64,000 nucleotides of DNA from Candidatus Thorarchaeota archaeon (GCA_021498125.1 JAIZWL010000001.1:323434-387433); one strand, 5' to 3'. Shown: positions 45,435 through 54,996, numbered from the stretch's first letter. The notes: generated from the letters alone by a model not told the origin. Program-made: numbers and translations.

Positions 45435-46784
45435 ATGAAGCAGGATGCACAGAATGCCGCAGAGTTCGCAGTCAAAAAAGCAGAGGAACTTGGTGCTCAA
45501 CAGGCCGAGGCCTATGTTGGGATCTCCCGGTCTTTCTCGATTGATGTGGAAAACAACTCGATCAAGAGCGCATCGGAGATGCGGGATGCAGGTTGTGGGA
45601 TCCGCTGTGTTGTAGATGGGCGTGTGGGATTCGCCTATGTGACCACCATCGATCATGATGATATAGTCGCAGCCGTCCGTGATGCCATCTCTCTTGCAAA
45701 GGTATCAGTTCCCGATCCCGACTTTGTGAGCCTACCAAGTGTCACAGGCTCCTATCCTACAATCAAGGGGCTATATGACAAAGAAATGGCAGAAGTTGGT
45801 CCTGATGTGGCTGCTGAGATTGTTTCGACTCTGCTTGAGTCCACCCAGGCCAAACTAGATGGCAAACAACATGCGATTGAGGCTGAACTAGAGGTTGTTT
45901 CTGGGGTCGTGGCCATTGCAAACACTCTTGGTGTTGATGCCTTGAGCCAAGGGACTACCGGAGTGATCTATTCCATACCCACTATCAAAGTGGATGGTGA
46001 GCAGACCTCAAGTTATGATTATGAGTTATCTTGTGCATTGAAGGACCTTCATCCAGAAAAGGTTGGGTCAACAGCAGCAGAGATGACCCTCTCTCTTCTT
46101 GGAGCAAAGACGGTCGAGAGCGGGACGCTTCCTGTCATCCTCTTACCGACTGCGGTTTCTACGATTATCGGTAGTGGTTTTGCCGGAGCTGTAAATGCAG
46201 AGGAGGTTCAGTTTGGACGATCGTACATCAGTGATGCGATAGGTGACAGTATTGCCTCCCCCGATTTGACGATCATCGATGACGCGCTCTTGGAGGGCAG
46301 TACAGGGTCTCGTCCCTTCGATGCAGAGGGTGTTCCCTCGCGGAAGACTCCCGTCTTAGAGGCGGGTGTTCTCAAGAATCTGCTTCACAACTCTTACACG
46401 GCACAGAAGGATGGTGTGGAGAACACTGCTAACGCAGTACGTGCCTCCTATTCTGGTATTCCGAATATTGGCACAACCAATTTCATAGTCCAACCCGGAC
46501 GAGGCACTCTTGATGATCTCATTGCCGAAGTCGGTCGTGGTATTATCTGTCGCAATACTGGGGACCGGCCCAACATGACCACTGGTGATTTGAGTGCTAT
46601 GGTGATGGAAGGGTTCTACTTCGAGAATGGTGCGATTCAATACCCTGTAAAGAACACACTAATTGGTATCAATATGCGCGACCTTCTCAAGCGTGTGATG
46701 CTAATTGGCAGCGATGTGCGACGTACATCCCGCGTGATCACGCCATCCATTGTCATCGAGTCTGCTACCATCACATCCGGTTAA
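45435..46784 (+). CDS. tldE: TldE/PmbA protease partner subunit
   Basis: A 449-residue partner of TldD. It shares the N-terminal fold (AEAYVGISRSFSIDVENNSIKS) but lacks the HExxxH metal site, as TldE subunits do. Conserved C-terminal features are VPSRKTPVLEAGVLKNLLHN, RAS YSGIPNIGTTNFIVQPG in two parts, and VMVEGF-like MVMEGFYFENG. It is co-transcribed with tldD, and its 3' end overlaps the convergent argS by 14 bases. Confidence 0.93.
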   Translation: MKQDAQNAAEFAVKKAEELGAQQAEAYVGISRSFSIDVENNSIKSASEMRDAGCGIRCVVDGRVGFAYVTTIDHDDIVAAVRDAISLAKVSVPDPDFVSLPSVTGSYPTIKGLYDKEMAEVGPDVAAEIVSTLLESTQAKLDGKQHAIEAELEVVSGVVAIANTLGVDALSQGTTGVIYSIPTIKVDGEQTSSYDYELSCALKDLHPEKVGSTAAEMTLSLLGAKTVESGTLPVILLPTAVSTIIGSGFAGAVNAEEVQFGRSYISDAIGDSIASPDLTIIDDALLEGSTGSRPFDAEGVPSRKTPVLEAGVLKNLLHNSYTAQKDGVENTANAVRASYSGIPNIGTTNFIVQPGRGTLDDLIAEVGRGIICRNTGDRPNMTTGDLSAMVMEGFYFENGAIQYPVKNTLIGINMRDLLKRVMLIGSDVRRTSRVITPSIVIESATITSG

Positions 46785-48672
46785 CGACTGGAATGCCTAA
46801 GAGCCTGAGGCAATTGGCCATAGTCTGCTTGAAGGCTCGAACAAGTTCAAGTCGGGCTGCCCGTAGATCGCCATCCGCCTTCAATACGGGGCAGTTGTCA
46901 TAGAACTTGCTGAACAGCGTACCAAGCTCGAAGCCATAGGTCGTCAACCTGTTCGAACTGAATGTGGTTCCACGCGGTTGTCTATTAAGCCCTCTTACAA
47001 TCTCAAGAACCTCATTCGGAAATCTACCGATGGCCTTGATGAGTGCATACTCCTGAGGTGCGGTAAGGATGGCAAGATTCGGATTACCATTGTCAACTCC
47101 TGCTTTTTCTAAGATCCTCTGGGCACGTGCATGAGAGTATTGTAGATATGGTCCTGCATCGCCATCAAAGTCGAGAGCCTCTGACCACCGAAACGTGATC
47201 TTTCTATCTGGTGAGGCATTAAGCATGAAGTATCGCAGTGCTCCAACTGCGACTTGGGTAGCAACTTTCTCGACAAACTCGTCATCTGCATCCGGATTGC
47301 GTTTCTTGACCTCTTCAGTGGCCAGTTCACGGGCCCTATCCAGTACATCGTCAGTCGTGTAGCCAATCCATGTGCCTTTCCGTCCAGAAAAGCCGGCTTC
47401 CTCAAGGCCTACGAATTCATATGCCACATGATGAGAGTTCTTGCTGGCCTTTTTGTATCCAAGAAGGTCGAGAATATTGTAGATCAGCCGTTGAGGGTGT
47501 GCCTGAGCAGCAGCGATCACATTGAACACATCATCGATCTTTCCGAGATCGTGTTTCTTCCCTTTAAGGGATGACCTATAGACGACCTCTCCATTAGGTT
47601 GGGTTTCAAACTCCGTATAATGAAATGGGTCTTCTATGATCCTGTGCTTCCACATCTGAAATGCGACATCTGCACCTGTATACGTTCGAGTACCATCTGA
47701 CCTGAAGAGCACCTTATACGGATCCTTCATACCTTTGAACTCATCAAGGTCGTCAAGCTTTGCTACGATGCAGCCTGCCTTCTCCCCCTCTTTCATCTTG
47801 AAGATGCTGTCGCACTGAAGCATCATCTTACGTGCTCTCTCTAATAATCCACTGTGAGCAATTGAACTCTCCCAGATTTGGTAATGATGGTAGATCTCCA
47901 ACTCATATGCGGTCTTGTTCTGTGACTTGACACATTCTGTGACCATTTTGGTTCCGAGTTTGAATGCTTCCGAGTTGGGGTCTTCTAATTGCTGGCCGAT
48001 CTCTCTGACCTGTCTCTCAACATTCTCGTCTTCAAACGCCTTCTGAACATCAACATAGAGACGACCCAAAAAATGATCATATTTCTCTCCTTTCTTGGGC
48101 TCCTCCGAATCTTGCATAAGCTTCCAAATCAGTTGAGCGATTTGGAGTCCCAGATCATTGATGTAGTCTATCCTGATGACATCATAGCCCGTGGCCTCAA
48201 GTACATTTGACAGTGTATCTCCAAGGATTGCATTCCGTGCATGACCTATATGCCACGGTTTTGATGGATTGACCGCTGGAAATTCTATCATTGCGCGTCT
48301 TCCAGCATTTTCACCGGTTCGCCCATAGCTCTCTTTTCTCTCTCGGACTGTGTCTAGTACTATCTTGGCCATCTCGCCCGGTTCAAAGAAGATATTGATG
48401 TATGGCCCCTTTGCTTCAACAGTGCGAATGAGTGGATACTTCTGTATTTGTTCTCTCAGTTGCTGCACGAGATCATTGGCAATTATTGCCGGGCTCTTTC
48501 TGAGTTGCTTTGCTAGTTGAAATGAGATCGTTGTCGCCACATCGCCAAGCTGTGGGTCTGGTGGGATCTCGATGAACTGTTTGACCGTCTCAGTATCAAC
48601 ATTAGCGACTTCTGATATCATATTTACAGCCAGATCTTCACAGTAAATCCATGGGTTCTCCATTGCATTCAT
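46771..48672 (-). CDS. argS: Arginyl-tRNA synthetase
   Basis: A 633-residue class I synthetase. The N-terminal tRNA-binding domain (residues 1-110) leads to the Rossmann core with HIGH motif KPWHIGHARNAILGD near 140, and the KMSKS region is the ArgRS-typical degenerate form, here GFSGRKGTWIGY. The C-terminal anticodon-binding helices (QYSHARAQRILEKAG, then DALRALR-like DLRAARLELVRAFKQ) end with the family LLGIPVVNRM. ATG 48672 and ATG 48663 are both possible starts. Confidence 0.95.
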   Translation of the reverse strand: MNAMENPWIYCEDLAVNMISEVANVDTETVKQFIEIPPDPQLGDVATTISFQLAKQLRKSPAIIANDLVQQLREQIQKYPLIRTVEAKGPYINIFFEPGEMAKIVLDTVRERKESYGRTGENAGRRAMIEFPAVNPSKPWHIGHARNAILGDTLSNVLEATGYDVIRIDYINDLGLQIAQLIWKLMQDSEEPKKGEKYDHFLGRLYVDVQKAFEDENVERQVREIGQQLEDPNSEAFKLGTKMVTECVKSQNKTAYELEIYHHYQIWESSIAHSGLLERARKMMLQCDSIFKMKEGEKAGCIVAKLDDLDEFKGMKDPYKVLFRSDGTRTYTGADVAFQMWKHRIIEDPFHYTEFETQPNGEVVYRSSLKGKKHDLGKIDDVFNVIAAAQAHPQRLIYNILDLLGYKKASKNSHHVAYEFVGLEEAGFSGRKGTWIGYTTDDVLDRARELATEEVKKRNPDADDEFVEKVATQVAVGALRYFMLNASPDRKITFRWSEALDFDGDAGPYLQYSHARAQRILEKAGVDNGNPNLAILTAPQEYALIKAIGRFPNEVLEIVRGLNRQPRGTTFSSNRLTTYGFELGTLFSKFYDNCPVLKADGDLRAARLELVRAFKQTMANCLRLLGIPVVNRM

Positions 48673-48988
48673 TCACCTGTTTCAATGAGACCCCCCTCTA
48701 TTGACTCATAAATCCCGCGATAGTTCTCCTCTCTCATATCGCGTCGCGCGCATCCGACTAAGCGATGTATATACTTATAGTGTTATTTTTAATCAATGAA
48801 GAATTTGAGAAACCGTGCAAACCATTATATATGTTTGTTGCTTGTAGATGTTAATTGTTCTCTAAATAGAGAATAATCCCTTCCGTCCGCGTCGCCGAGT
48901 GCTCTCCCACACGCCATGGGGGATACTCAAGCATTGGTTCATTGACGACTCTGACCGCAGGTCCCTCACAGAGAGGGCCTGAAGGGAG
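48673..48988. promoter_or_regulatory. Control and leader region between argS and tfb
   Basis: A 316-base gap between divergent genes. A near-perfect dyad ATTGTTCTCT-AAAT-AGAGAATAAT lies at 48854-48877; only one position deviates and that is a G-T wobble. Closer to tfb, AGGTCCCTC and GAGGGCCT (48959-48980) form a hairpin with one bulged base, ending just before the AGGGAG ribosome-binding stretch. An AT-rich region (48770-48850) with TATA-like runs may hold both promoters. These hairpins suggest regulation of tfb at transcription or translation. Confidence 0.45.
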
Positions 48989-49954
48989 ATGATTGGACTG
49001 GCCAGCAGACAAGAAAAGACCCGGACTCACAGGGAGAGTGGCCTTGGCACACCAAAATACGTCTGTTCTGCGTGTTCCTCAACTGACGTGTATATCGATT
49101 CCACCCGTGGGGAGGTCATTTGTGCAAATTGTGGACTCGTTCTTTCTGACCATTCTATTGATATGGGGCCTGAATGGAGGGCCTTTACCGCTGACGAACA
49201 AAACGCTCGCCAGCGTGTAGGAGGTCCCGCTGATTGGAGTAAATTCGATCAGGGGCTCACGACAATAATTGGTCGGCAAAACGTGGATGCAGCAGGGCGA
49301 AAGCTCTCATCAACACGACGCGCACAGATTCACCGCCTACGAAAGTGGCAGATACGTACAAAGGTTCACTCCTCTGATAAACGCAACCTTGCAGTTGCGA
49401 TGACGGAGCTTCACAGAATTAGTTCACAACTCAGCATTCCCTATTCAATTCGAGAGACCTCTGCTGTGATATACAGAAAGGCACTCCGAAAGCGATTGAC
49501 TAGGGGGCGCACAATTCTTGGTATGGTTGCTGCCTCACTGTACCTTGCATGCCGCGTACATCAGGTCCCACGACCTCTTGAGGAGATTGTTGAGCAAATT
49601 CATATCACTCGAAAAGAGCTCAGCCTATGTGTACGCCTGATTTTGAGATATCTCAATCTCAAGATTCCACACAGCAATCCCATCGAGTTTGTCCATCGGT
49701 TTGGAACTGAACTGAATCTTCCTGGTGAGACCAAGAAGAAAGCAATTGACATCCTTGAAAAAGCACGAGCAGAACGGCTCACGATTGGAAAAGATCCCAA
49801 GGGCATGGCTGCTGCTGCCATTTATGTGGCGAGCATCTTGACAGGCTCTCGGCGAACTCAGCTTGAAATCGCTCGTACCGCAAGAGTGACTGAGGTCACT
49901 GTCAGAAATCGGTACAAGGAGATGGTTGATCGTCTGGGGATCTCCACGATGTGA
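48989..49954 (+). CDS. tfb: Transcription factor B (TFIIB homologue)
   Basis: A 321-residue TFB. It has an N-terminal zinc ribbon (CSACSSTDVYIDSTRGEVICANCG), the B-finger/reader region WRAFTADEQNARQRVGGPAD, and two cyclin-like repeats (SIRETSAVIYRKALRKRLTR and KGMAAAAIYVASILTGSRRT) that bind TBP and BRE. It recruits RNA polymerase to TATA promoters. The recognition helix ARVTEVTVRNRYKEMVDRLG near the end contacts BRE. A hairpin follows the stop at 49980. Confidence 0.96.
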   Translation: MIGLASRQEKTRTHRESGLGTPKYVCSACSSTDVYIDSTRGEVICANCGLVLSDHSIDMGPEWRAFTADEQNARQRVGGPADWSKFDQGLTTIIGRQNVDAAGRKLSSTRRAQIHRLRKWQIRTKVHSSDKRNLAVAMTELHRISSQLSIPYSIRETSAVIYRKALRKRLTRGRTILGMVAASLYLACRVHQVPRPLEEIVEQIHITRKELSLCVRLILRYLNLKIPHSNPIEFVHRFGTELNLPGETKKKAIDILEKARAERLTIGKDPKGMAAAAIYVASILTGSRRTQLEIARTARVTEVTVRNRYKEMVDRLGISTM

Positions 49955-49979
49955 AGTCGAAGGCAACAACAAACTTCGA

Positions 49980-50001
49980 GGACAGGGTTCATTCCCTGTC
50001 C
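49980..50001 (+). terminator. Hairpin after tfb
   Basis: GGACAGGG and CCCTGTCC form a perfect 8-bp stem around TTCATT, 26 bases after the tfb stop. A pyrimidine-rich run (ccggctctatttc) follows. A terminator or 3'-end role is likely from the position. Confidence 0.6.
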
Positions 50002-50038
50002 CCGGCTCTATTTCAAAATTTTAGGTGCGGTTGAAGAA

Positions 50039-50338
50039 GTGCTGCTCGCCGATGTTTTAGTACAGTGTCGCTTGTTCCGTGATGATGCGTGGACTTCTCT
50101 TGGGGAATGTCGTGTTCGGTTGCAACAGGACTCGTTATCACTTGAGGTTCACGATCCACAGGGGCCGTATTGTATTGATATGACGTTCGAACGTATTCAT
50201 ATTGAGATAGAAGAGGCATCAACTGGGCCCATTTTGTTCATCAAATTGGTCATGCGTGATCTCACAGTAGTTGTCGAGGTCAGAGGGGGCCATTCTCAAG
50301 TAACTGCCTTAGCCGAAGCAGTCTTGAGCATAGAATAA
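50039..50338 (+). CDS. Small beta-rich protein, unknown
   Basis: A 99-residue soluble protein beginning with GTG. It is predicted from its sequence to be mostly beta strands (VRLQQDSLSLEVHD, IDMTFERIHIEIEEA, LFIKLVMRDLTVVVEVRGG) with one C-terminal helix (VTALAEAVLSIE), a pattern compatible with a PH-like fold. It sits between tfb and the longin-like gene. No family is recognised; the start is uncertain as no strong ribosome binding site is present. Confidence 0.5.
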   Translation: MLLADVLVQCRLFRDDAWTSLGECRVRLQQDSLSLEVHDPQGPYCIDMTFERIHIEIEEASTGPILFIKLVMRDLTVVVEVRGGHSQVTALAEAVLSIE

Positions 50339-50421
50339 TCGGAATGACTATCGTTCAGTGCATACACATAGAGCTTATCTTATATCGAATAGATAATCAA
50401 CATAGAGGAGCAATCTAGGCA

Positions 50422-51261
50422 TTGACCAATCGTCGATCGATTCTGGGTATATGGGTGATTGAACGCGATACTGGCCGAAACCTTGTGGCCCGAGCCTACG
50501 AAGAGACGGATGTGGATATGGATCTCATTGCACCATTTCTCTCGGCCACTCACACGTTCATAGACCGTGCGTCCAATGAAGCGCTCAAGACTATTGATAC
50601 AGAGAGCTCCCGTTATGTGTGGGTCGGAAACGAGCATCTGTTGTTCGTGATGATCGTCAGCAAGGCTGCACGGATCGGTCACATGCGTTTTCTCCTTGAT
50701 TACGCACTTGAGGAATTCATGAAACGAATGATTCCAGAAGGTGAAGATCTCGGGCAGGTCCTACAGAAATGGCATGGACATCCGCAGACCTTTGCGGCAT
50801 TTGGAAAATTCCTTGATGAGCTCGTTGCACAGTATGAGGTCACTGATGATAGCCTACTCACTGGAAAGTCTATGGACTGTCTTGAGGTACATAATCACAT
50901 CTTTCGCAATCTAATGCGTATGGATATTGACAGTAAGACACGAAAGCAACTTGTAAAGACGCTCAAGAAAGAGATAGAACCATTAATCGAAAAATACCCC
51001 TTTCTTGCAACAGTCCCTATTGACGGTGCAGGAATTGAGGTTCTCGATATTGACATAATCAATCATGACATTCCCTACAAGACATTACGAGAGGCCTTAG
51101 AGGAGCTCTTCAAGACCGTCGCCAACTGTGTTCGCACTACTATCGATAAACGAAAATACCATTCTGTCCTTCTCAACCATGTGATGCCTTACGTCAAAGG
51201 GGATCTACGACGCCTTCAGACCTATGCGATCCTTGATGATGTCATACGGTATCTCTTTTAG
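50422..51261 (+). CDS. Longin-like domain protein
   Basis: A 279-residue protein starting at TTG 50422, with GAGGAG about 11 bases upstream. The first 110 residues fit a longin/roadblock-type fold: strand ILGIWVIERDTGRNLVARAY, helix DLIAPFLSATHTFIDR, strands TIDTESSRYVWVGNEHLLFVMIV, and helix FLLDYALEEFMKRM. Longin domains in eukaryotes belong to SNAREs and vesicle-coat and Rag/MglB-like systems, and Asgard archaea carry many of them. The rest (120-279) is mainly helical with a strand pair (FLATVPIDGAGIEVLDIDI). Role unknown; it may be a small-GTPase partner. Confidence 0.6.
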   Translation: MTNRRSILGIWVIERDTGRNLVARAYEETDVDMDLIAPFLSATHTFIDRASNEALKTIDTESSRYVWVGNEHLLFVMIVSKAARIGHMRFLLDYALEEFMKRMIPEGEDLGQVLQKWHGHPQTFAAFGKFLDELVAQYEVTDDSLLTGKSMDCLEVHNHIFRNLMRMDIDSKTRKQLVKTLKKEIEPLIEKYPFLATVPIDGAGIEVLDIDIINHDIPYKTLREALEELFKTVANCVRTTIDKRKYHSVLLNHVMPYVKGDLRRLQTYAILDDVIRYLF

Positions 51262-51263
51262 TC

Positions 51264-52604
51264 TTAGCCGCGGCCCACAACAATAATGTCTCGCTGAACG
51301 ACCTGGCCCCGCTTTCTCTCTGGAATTCGTTCGCGTCCGGGCCGTAAGGCTAAGTCTTTACTCTTATTCAAGACAGGTCGAATGACATCTTTTGGGAAAA
51401 ACCTGTAGATCACAAGGCCTGTTCCTTTCAGGAGTGGGCGGGTATCCATTCGAATCGATCCGTCCGTGGAATTGATCACTGGCAGAGTCATTGCGATTCT
51501 TCCGTCAGCTCTGAGTATTTTCACCATGCTTTTGAGAGCGTCATTGTACAACTCAGTCAACTCTTTCATGGTTGCTCTTGCAGATTGAAGATCTGGTTTG
51601 CCAAGGTAGACTGGGCCTAGATGTGGTTCTGTTGCAATACCATCTACGGTCTCTGTGAATATCTCATGGACTTGACGTGCGTCACCACGAGCGATCTCAA
51701 AGTCGATACGCTCATCCAGTTCGTGACCCAACCATCGGAGATTAGTTCGGGCACCTTGCACTGTATCTGGATCTATGTCTACTCCTCGGACTCGTATCCC
51801 TTGGAGTGCGGCCTCCATGAGAAGCGTTCCGGTCCCACAGAAGGGATCAAGCACGACATCACCTTCCTTCACTCCTGCAAAATTCAGAAGTGTCCTGCAG
51901 ATCTTCGGGCTTGTACTGATCTCATTTGTGACATATGGTCTGGCCTCGTCCCTGTATTGTTGTAGCTGTGAATCATAGACCGTTAGGGTGTGGCCGATAT
52001 AGACCTTGGAGTCCATCACACCGATGAGAATCTCCGCATTAGGTGGATGTAACAGGTTATGTTTTGCAATCGTCTGTGGCCATAATGCAGTGGTCGGTCT
52101 ATCTGGATCTCGTCTATCCGGTTCAGCATAGAGATAGTATGCTGCCTTTCGGGCTCCGGCCTCAAGCAGGCGATGTTTCATTGCCTCACTGAGGTTCTTG
52201 ATCAATCTGGTCAGGTCTATCGTATCCCTATTCGACAGGGGGTACGCGCTGACTCCAAATGAGATTCGTTTGGCTCTTGGCTTTGGCCAGACTATGTTCA
52301 GCCATGGACATTTGAGGAATAGGTCCCGATCTCTTTTCTTGTAAGACCCCCTTCTGGGATATGCATGTTGGACAAGTTCTCGATTAAGGACCATGATGGT
52401 GCGCCCGATCTTGTATGCCCCACCAAGAGCGGTCTGTATCTCTGCAATAGACTCGTTGTCCAACTCCTGATCGATGTCTGCAACAACAACTGTCCTAGAG
52501 TGATCCACAATCTTTACGTCAAGACCACGATTCTCAAGGCAGACTATGAGTTCCGCAATGGAGAGAACCCAATTCTTTCCTAGGACAAACATGTATTCTG
52601 TCAT
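51264..52604 (-). CDS. Trm11/TrmG10-type RNA methyltransferase with variant catalytic motif
   Basis: A 446-residue SAM-dependent methyltransferase of the COG1041/Trm11 group. An N-terminal THUMP-like region is followed by a Rossmann methyltransferase domain: DPFCGTGTLLMEAALQGI (SAM binding, near 257), RGVDIDP and FEIARGDAR. The usual catalytic DPPY/NPPY motif is replaced by IATEPHLGPVYLGKP near 337. Family members methylate G10 of tRNA at N2. Loss of the D/N-P-P-Y motif raises doubt about the reaction, though TEP-type variants exist in related families. Its start overlaps the stop of the endonuclease IV-like gene by 4 bases. Confidence 0.72.
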   Translation of the reverse strand: MTEYMFVLGKNWVLSIAELIVCLENRGLDVKIVDHSRTVVVADIDQELDNESIAEIQTALGGAYKIGRTIMVLNRELVQHAYPRRGSYKKRDRDLFLKCPWLNIVWPKPRAKRISFGVSAYPLSNRDTIDLTRLIKNLSEAMKHRLLEAGARKAAYYLYAEPDRRDPDRPTTALWPQTIAKHNLLHPPNAEILIGVMDSKVYIGHTLTVYDSQLQQYRDEARPYVTNEISTSPKICRTLLNFAGVKEGDVVLDPFCGTGTLLMEAALQGIRVRGVDIDPDTVQGARTNLRWLGHELDERIDFEIARGDARQVHEIFTETVDGIATEPHLGPVYLGKPDLQSARATMKELTELYNDALKSMVKILRADGRIAMTLPVINSTDGSIRMDTRPLLKGTGLVIYRFFPKDVIRPVLNKSKDLALRPGRERIPERKRGQVVQRDIIVVGRG

Positions 52605-53452
52605 TCTTCTCTGTTCTCCAGTCCCTCGAACAGGAACTTTGCATAGAGCGCCCCTTTTACTGGCTCAGGAGTTTCGGATATAAACGTGGGCTTGTATCCA
52701 ACTTCTTGAACGATCTCAAGTAGTGGCAGGATGTCAGGACCCCATTCTTCCCCTAATGGTCGATGGGCCTTTTCTCCAGCTTCGGTATATGTGATTCCAC
52801 TGATATGAAAATGCATATTCTTGGTAAAGAGGTCTCCAAGACCCTCTTCGAATCTGTTGAGTACTTCAAGGAAGCTATCGCGGTCATTTATGCCCCCCTG
52901 TGTCCGTGCATATAGATGCGCCCAATCTATGGTCGGGATACACCCCTCAACCTGTTGGCATAACCCAATGATCTCCTCCTGAGACCCAAACATGCTCAGT
53001 TTCCCTGCGATCTCCGGAGCCAACACGACTTCTTTCGGACTCCGATCGCTCTTTGCCCAGACTTCCTGAAGTGCATCTCTCACGACTTTAAAGGCATCCT
53101 CTTTACTGAGACCGCCATAGCCTCCCGGGTGAAATACAATTCTCTTCACACCCATCTTAGGAGCCCAGTGCAATCCATTGATCAAACGCAGCTTGGACTT
53201 CTCTCGCGTCTCAGGGTTTTTTGAGGCTAGGCTGATGTAATATGCTCCGTGCATGGTCATCATCACCCCCGCTCTCTCGGAATGCTCACGGATCTGTTGA
53301 GAACGCTCCTCACTCATACGAAGTCCTCTAACGGCTGCATACTCGAGCACATTGAGGCCAAGTTCCTTTAAAATCGAGAAGACATGCTCGATCTTCCCCT
53401 TTGCTTCGGCTGGGTATCCAGCTGGTCCAAATCTGACAGCGCCCAGTATCAT
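52601..53452 (-). CDS. Endonuclease IV-type TIM-barrel protein (AP endonuclease 2 family)
   Basis: A 283-residue xylose-isomerase-like barrel of the endonuclease IV group. The metal-site strands are visible: MMTMHGAYYISLAS (His), RIVFHPGGYG (His), VVLAPEIAGKLSMFGS (Glu), TIDWAHLYAR (Asp, His), MHFHISGITY and TFISETPEP (Glu). Such enzymes cut abasic DNA sites. ATG 53452 overlaps the stop of the gene upstream as ATGA, hence translational coupling, so it is chosen over the upstream in-frame ATG. Confidence 0.88.
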   Translation of the reverse strand: MILGAVRFGPAGYPAEAKGKIEHVFSILKELGLNVLEYAAVRGLRMSEERSQQIREHSERAGVMMTMHGAYYISLASKNPETREKSKLRLINGLHWAPKMGVKRIVFHPGGYGGLSKEDAFKVVRDALQEVWAKSDRSPKEVVLAPEIAGKLSMFGSQEEIIGLCQQVEGCIPTIDWAHLYARTQGGINDRDSFLEVLNRFEEGLGDLFTKNMHFHISGITYTEAGEKAHRPLGEEWGPDILPLLEIVQEVGYKPTFISETPEPVKGALYAKFLFEGLENREE

Positions 53453-53958
53453 TCCTCCAAAGTAAACTCCCATGAGCAATATGCGTCATCGGGGTGTTCA
53501 TCAGGTGGGCAGAATCGACATCGCGTCTTTATCCGTGGGTCAATAGTCTTGGCAAACTCGGTATACTCAATGATCCCTACCGATTTGCATGGGAAGTCCG
53601 GAAGGCCCTTTCTCTTTCGTGCCACCTGAACCCGGCACGAGTTCATCGTGAATATGAGCTTGTTCTCACCATCCCACTCGGTAGACTGTGTGTTGAGTGC
53701 AGCATAGACTCTGTATCCCAATGCCTTTTCCAGTGCCTTGAGACCACCGCCTTCAGGGATGTTGAACTCACGCATGATCCGTTTGGCCTCGATGGGAGAA
53801 AAAATCCTCCATGCCTCACGATCCATTTCCATTGCTACATCCATGCCATACTTTTTCTCAAGTGAGAGAAAGTAAGCGCCGTCCATTGCCTGCCAGGCTT
53901 TAGCATAGGCATCTATGAGTTTGAGGAGAGTTTCCCTGTCCATATCTTCAAAGGTCAT
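53449..53958 (-). CDS. DUF6125-like Cys-containing protein
   Basis: A 169-residue soluble protein. The second half has a Cys-rich pattern: NSCRVQVARKRKGLPDFPC then KSVGIIEYTEF and RCRFCPPDEHPDDAYCSWEF. This resembles the DUF6125 / ATC-hydrolase-like family in which Cys residues shape a small-molecule site. The assignment is by memory of the pattern only. It overlaps the endonuclease IV-like gene by 4 bases, so the two may work together. Confidence 0.65.
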   Translation of the reverse strand: MTFEDMDRETLLKLIDAYAKAWQAMDGAYFLSLEKKYGMDVAMEMDREAWRIFSPIEAKRIMREFNIPEGGGLKALEKALGYRVYAALNTQSTEWDGENKLIFTMNSCRVQVARKRKGLPDFPCKSVGIIEYTEFAKTIDPRIKTRCRFCPPDEHPDDAYCSWEFTLEE

Positions 53959-54066
53959 GGTTTCTCACGTTCGTCTATCTGGGACTCTCTCCTGAATAAT
54001 ACTTTAGGTTGGTCTCTGATTGTCGGAAGTCTTTAATGACGTATCCGTCCGAGGTATAATGAGGCG

Positions 54067-54996
54067 ATGATAGTGTCTGAAGAACAACCACCGACACAAC
54101 GACGGACTGACCCAAAGGCGTTCATATCCATATTGAGACCCCAGAATTGTATTATTGGTGGTCTCACCGTCATTGCAGGCATTGCGATTGCCTACCGCAT
54201 GAATCCAATAGGTACGATCCATGACTATTGGCTAAACTTTCTCTTTGGTTATATCACCTACTTCTTTGTGGCCGGGGGTGGAAATATTGTCAATGATATT
54301 TTCGACATCGAGATTGACAAGATTAACCGGCCTCACCGAGCACTTCCGAGTGGACGGATGAGTATTCGTCAGGCTTGGGCATATGTAGTCTTTCTGAGCG
54401 CACTGGGCGTGATCTTTGCGGCTCTAAATGGAATCTATGGATCTCTTGTTGTTATGGTGTTTCTTATTGTCGGGTATGCCTATGCCTCAAAGGTCAAAGA
54501 ACTTGGACTCGCCGGGAACTTTCTTGTTGCGTTCTCTTTTGCGTTTGGTGTTATCTACGGTTCTTTTGTCTATGGTGAACTAATCAATTTCTATTTCATC
54601 CCTCTCCCCTCATGGTTATTCTTCATCACTGCTTTTATGATCCTTCAGGCACGTGAAACTATCAAGGGCGCAGAGGATGTCGAGGGTGACGCACTGCGTA
54701 ATGTCCGCACGATTGCGCGTGTCTACGGGTATAAGGCAGCAGCCGCAGTGTCATTTGTGTTCAATCTTATCGGAGTCGTCTGCTACTTTCTCATCTGGTA
54801 TCTGGGTTTTGCGAGCTGGAATCTCTGGCCTCTTCTCGTTCTTGGAATGGCAGTGGTCTTAGGTGCTGCGTTTGCCCCGCTCAAGGATCCATCCAATAAG
54901 AAGGCATTACTCATCGGTAGCACTCTGGATAAGGTGGGGGCACTTGTGGGTCTTATTGCATTCGTAATAATTCCACTCTATGGACTCATCTTCTAG
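54067..54996 (+). CDS. UbiA-family prenyltransferase, likely digeranylgeranylglyceryl phosphate synthase
   Basis: A 309-residue membrane protein with about nine helices. The two acidic motifs of UbiA enzymes are present: GGGNIVNDIFDIEIDKINRP near residue 75 and an altered second motif near the loop GAEDVEGDALRNVRT (residue about 198). In archaea the closest role is transfer of the second geranylgeranyl chain in ether lipid synthesis (DGGGP synthase), an essential membrane enzyme. Quinone or haem prenylation is the alternative in the family. The second motif (EDxxGD) fits DGGGPS. Confidence 0.82.
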   Translation: MIVSEEQPPTQRRTDPKAFISILRPQNCIIGGLTVIAGIAIAYRMNPIGTIHDYWLNFLFGYITYFFVAGGGNIVNDIFDIEIDKINRPHRALPSGRMSIRQAWAYVVFLSALGVIFAALNGIYGSLVVMVFLIVGYAYASKVKELGLAGNFLVAFSFAFGVIYGSFVYGELINFYFIPLPSWLFFITAFMILQARETIKGAEDVEGDALRNVRTIARVYGYKAAAAVSFVFNLIGVVCYFLIWYLGFASWNLWPLLVLGMAVVLGAAFAPLKDPSNKKALLIGSTLDKVGALVGLIAFVIIPLYGLIF

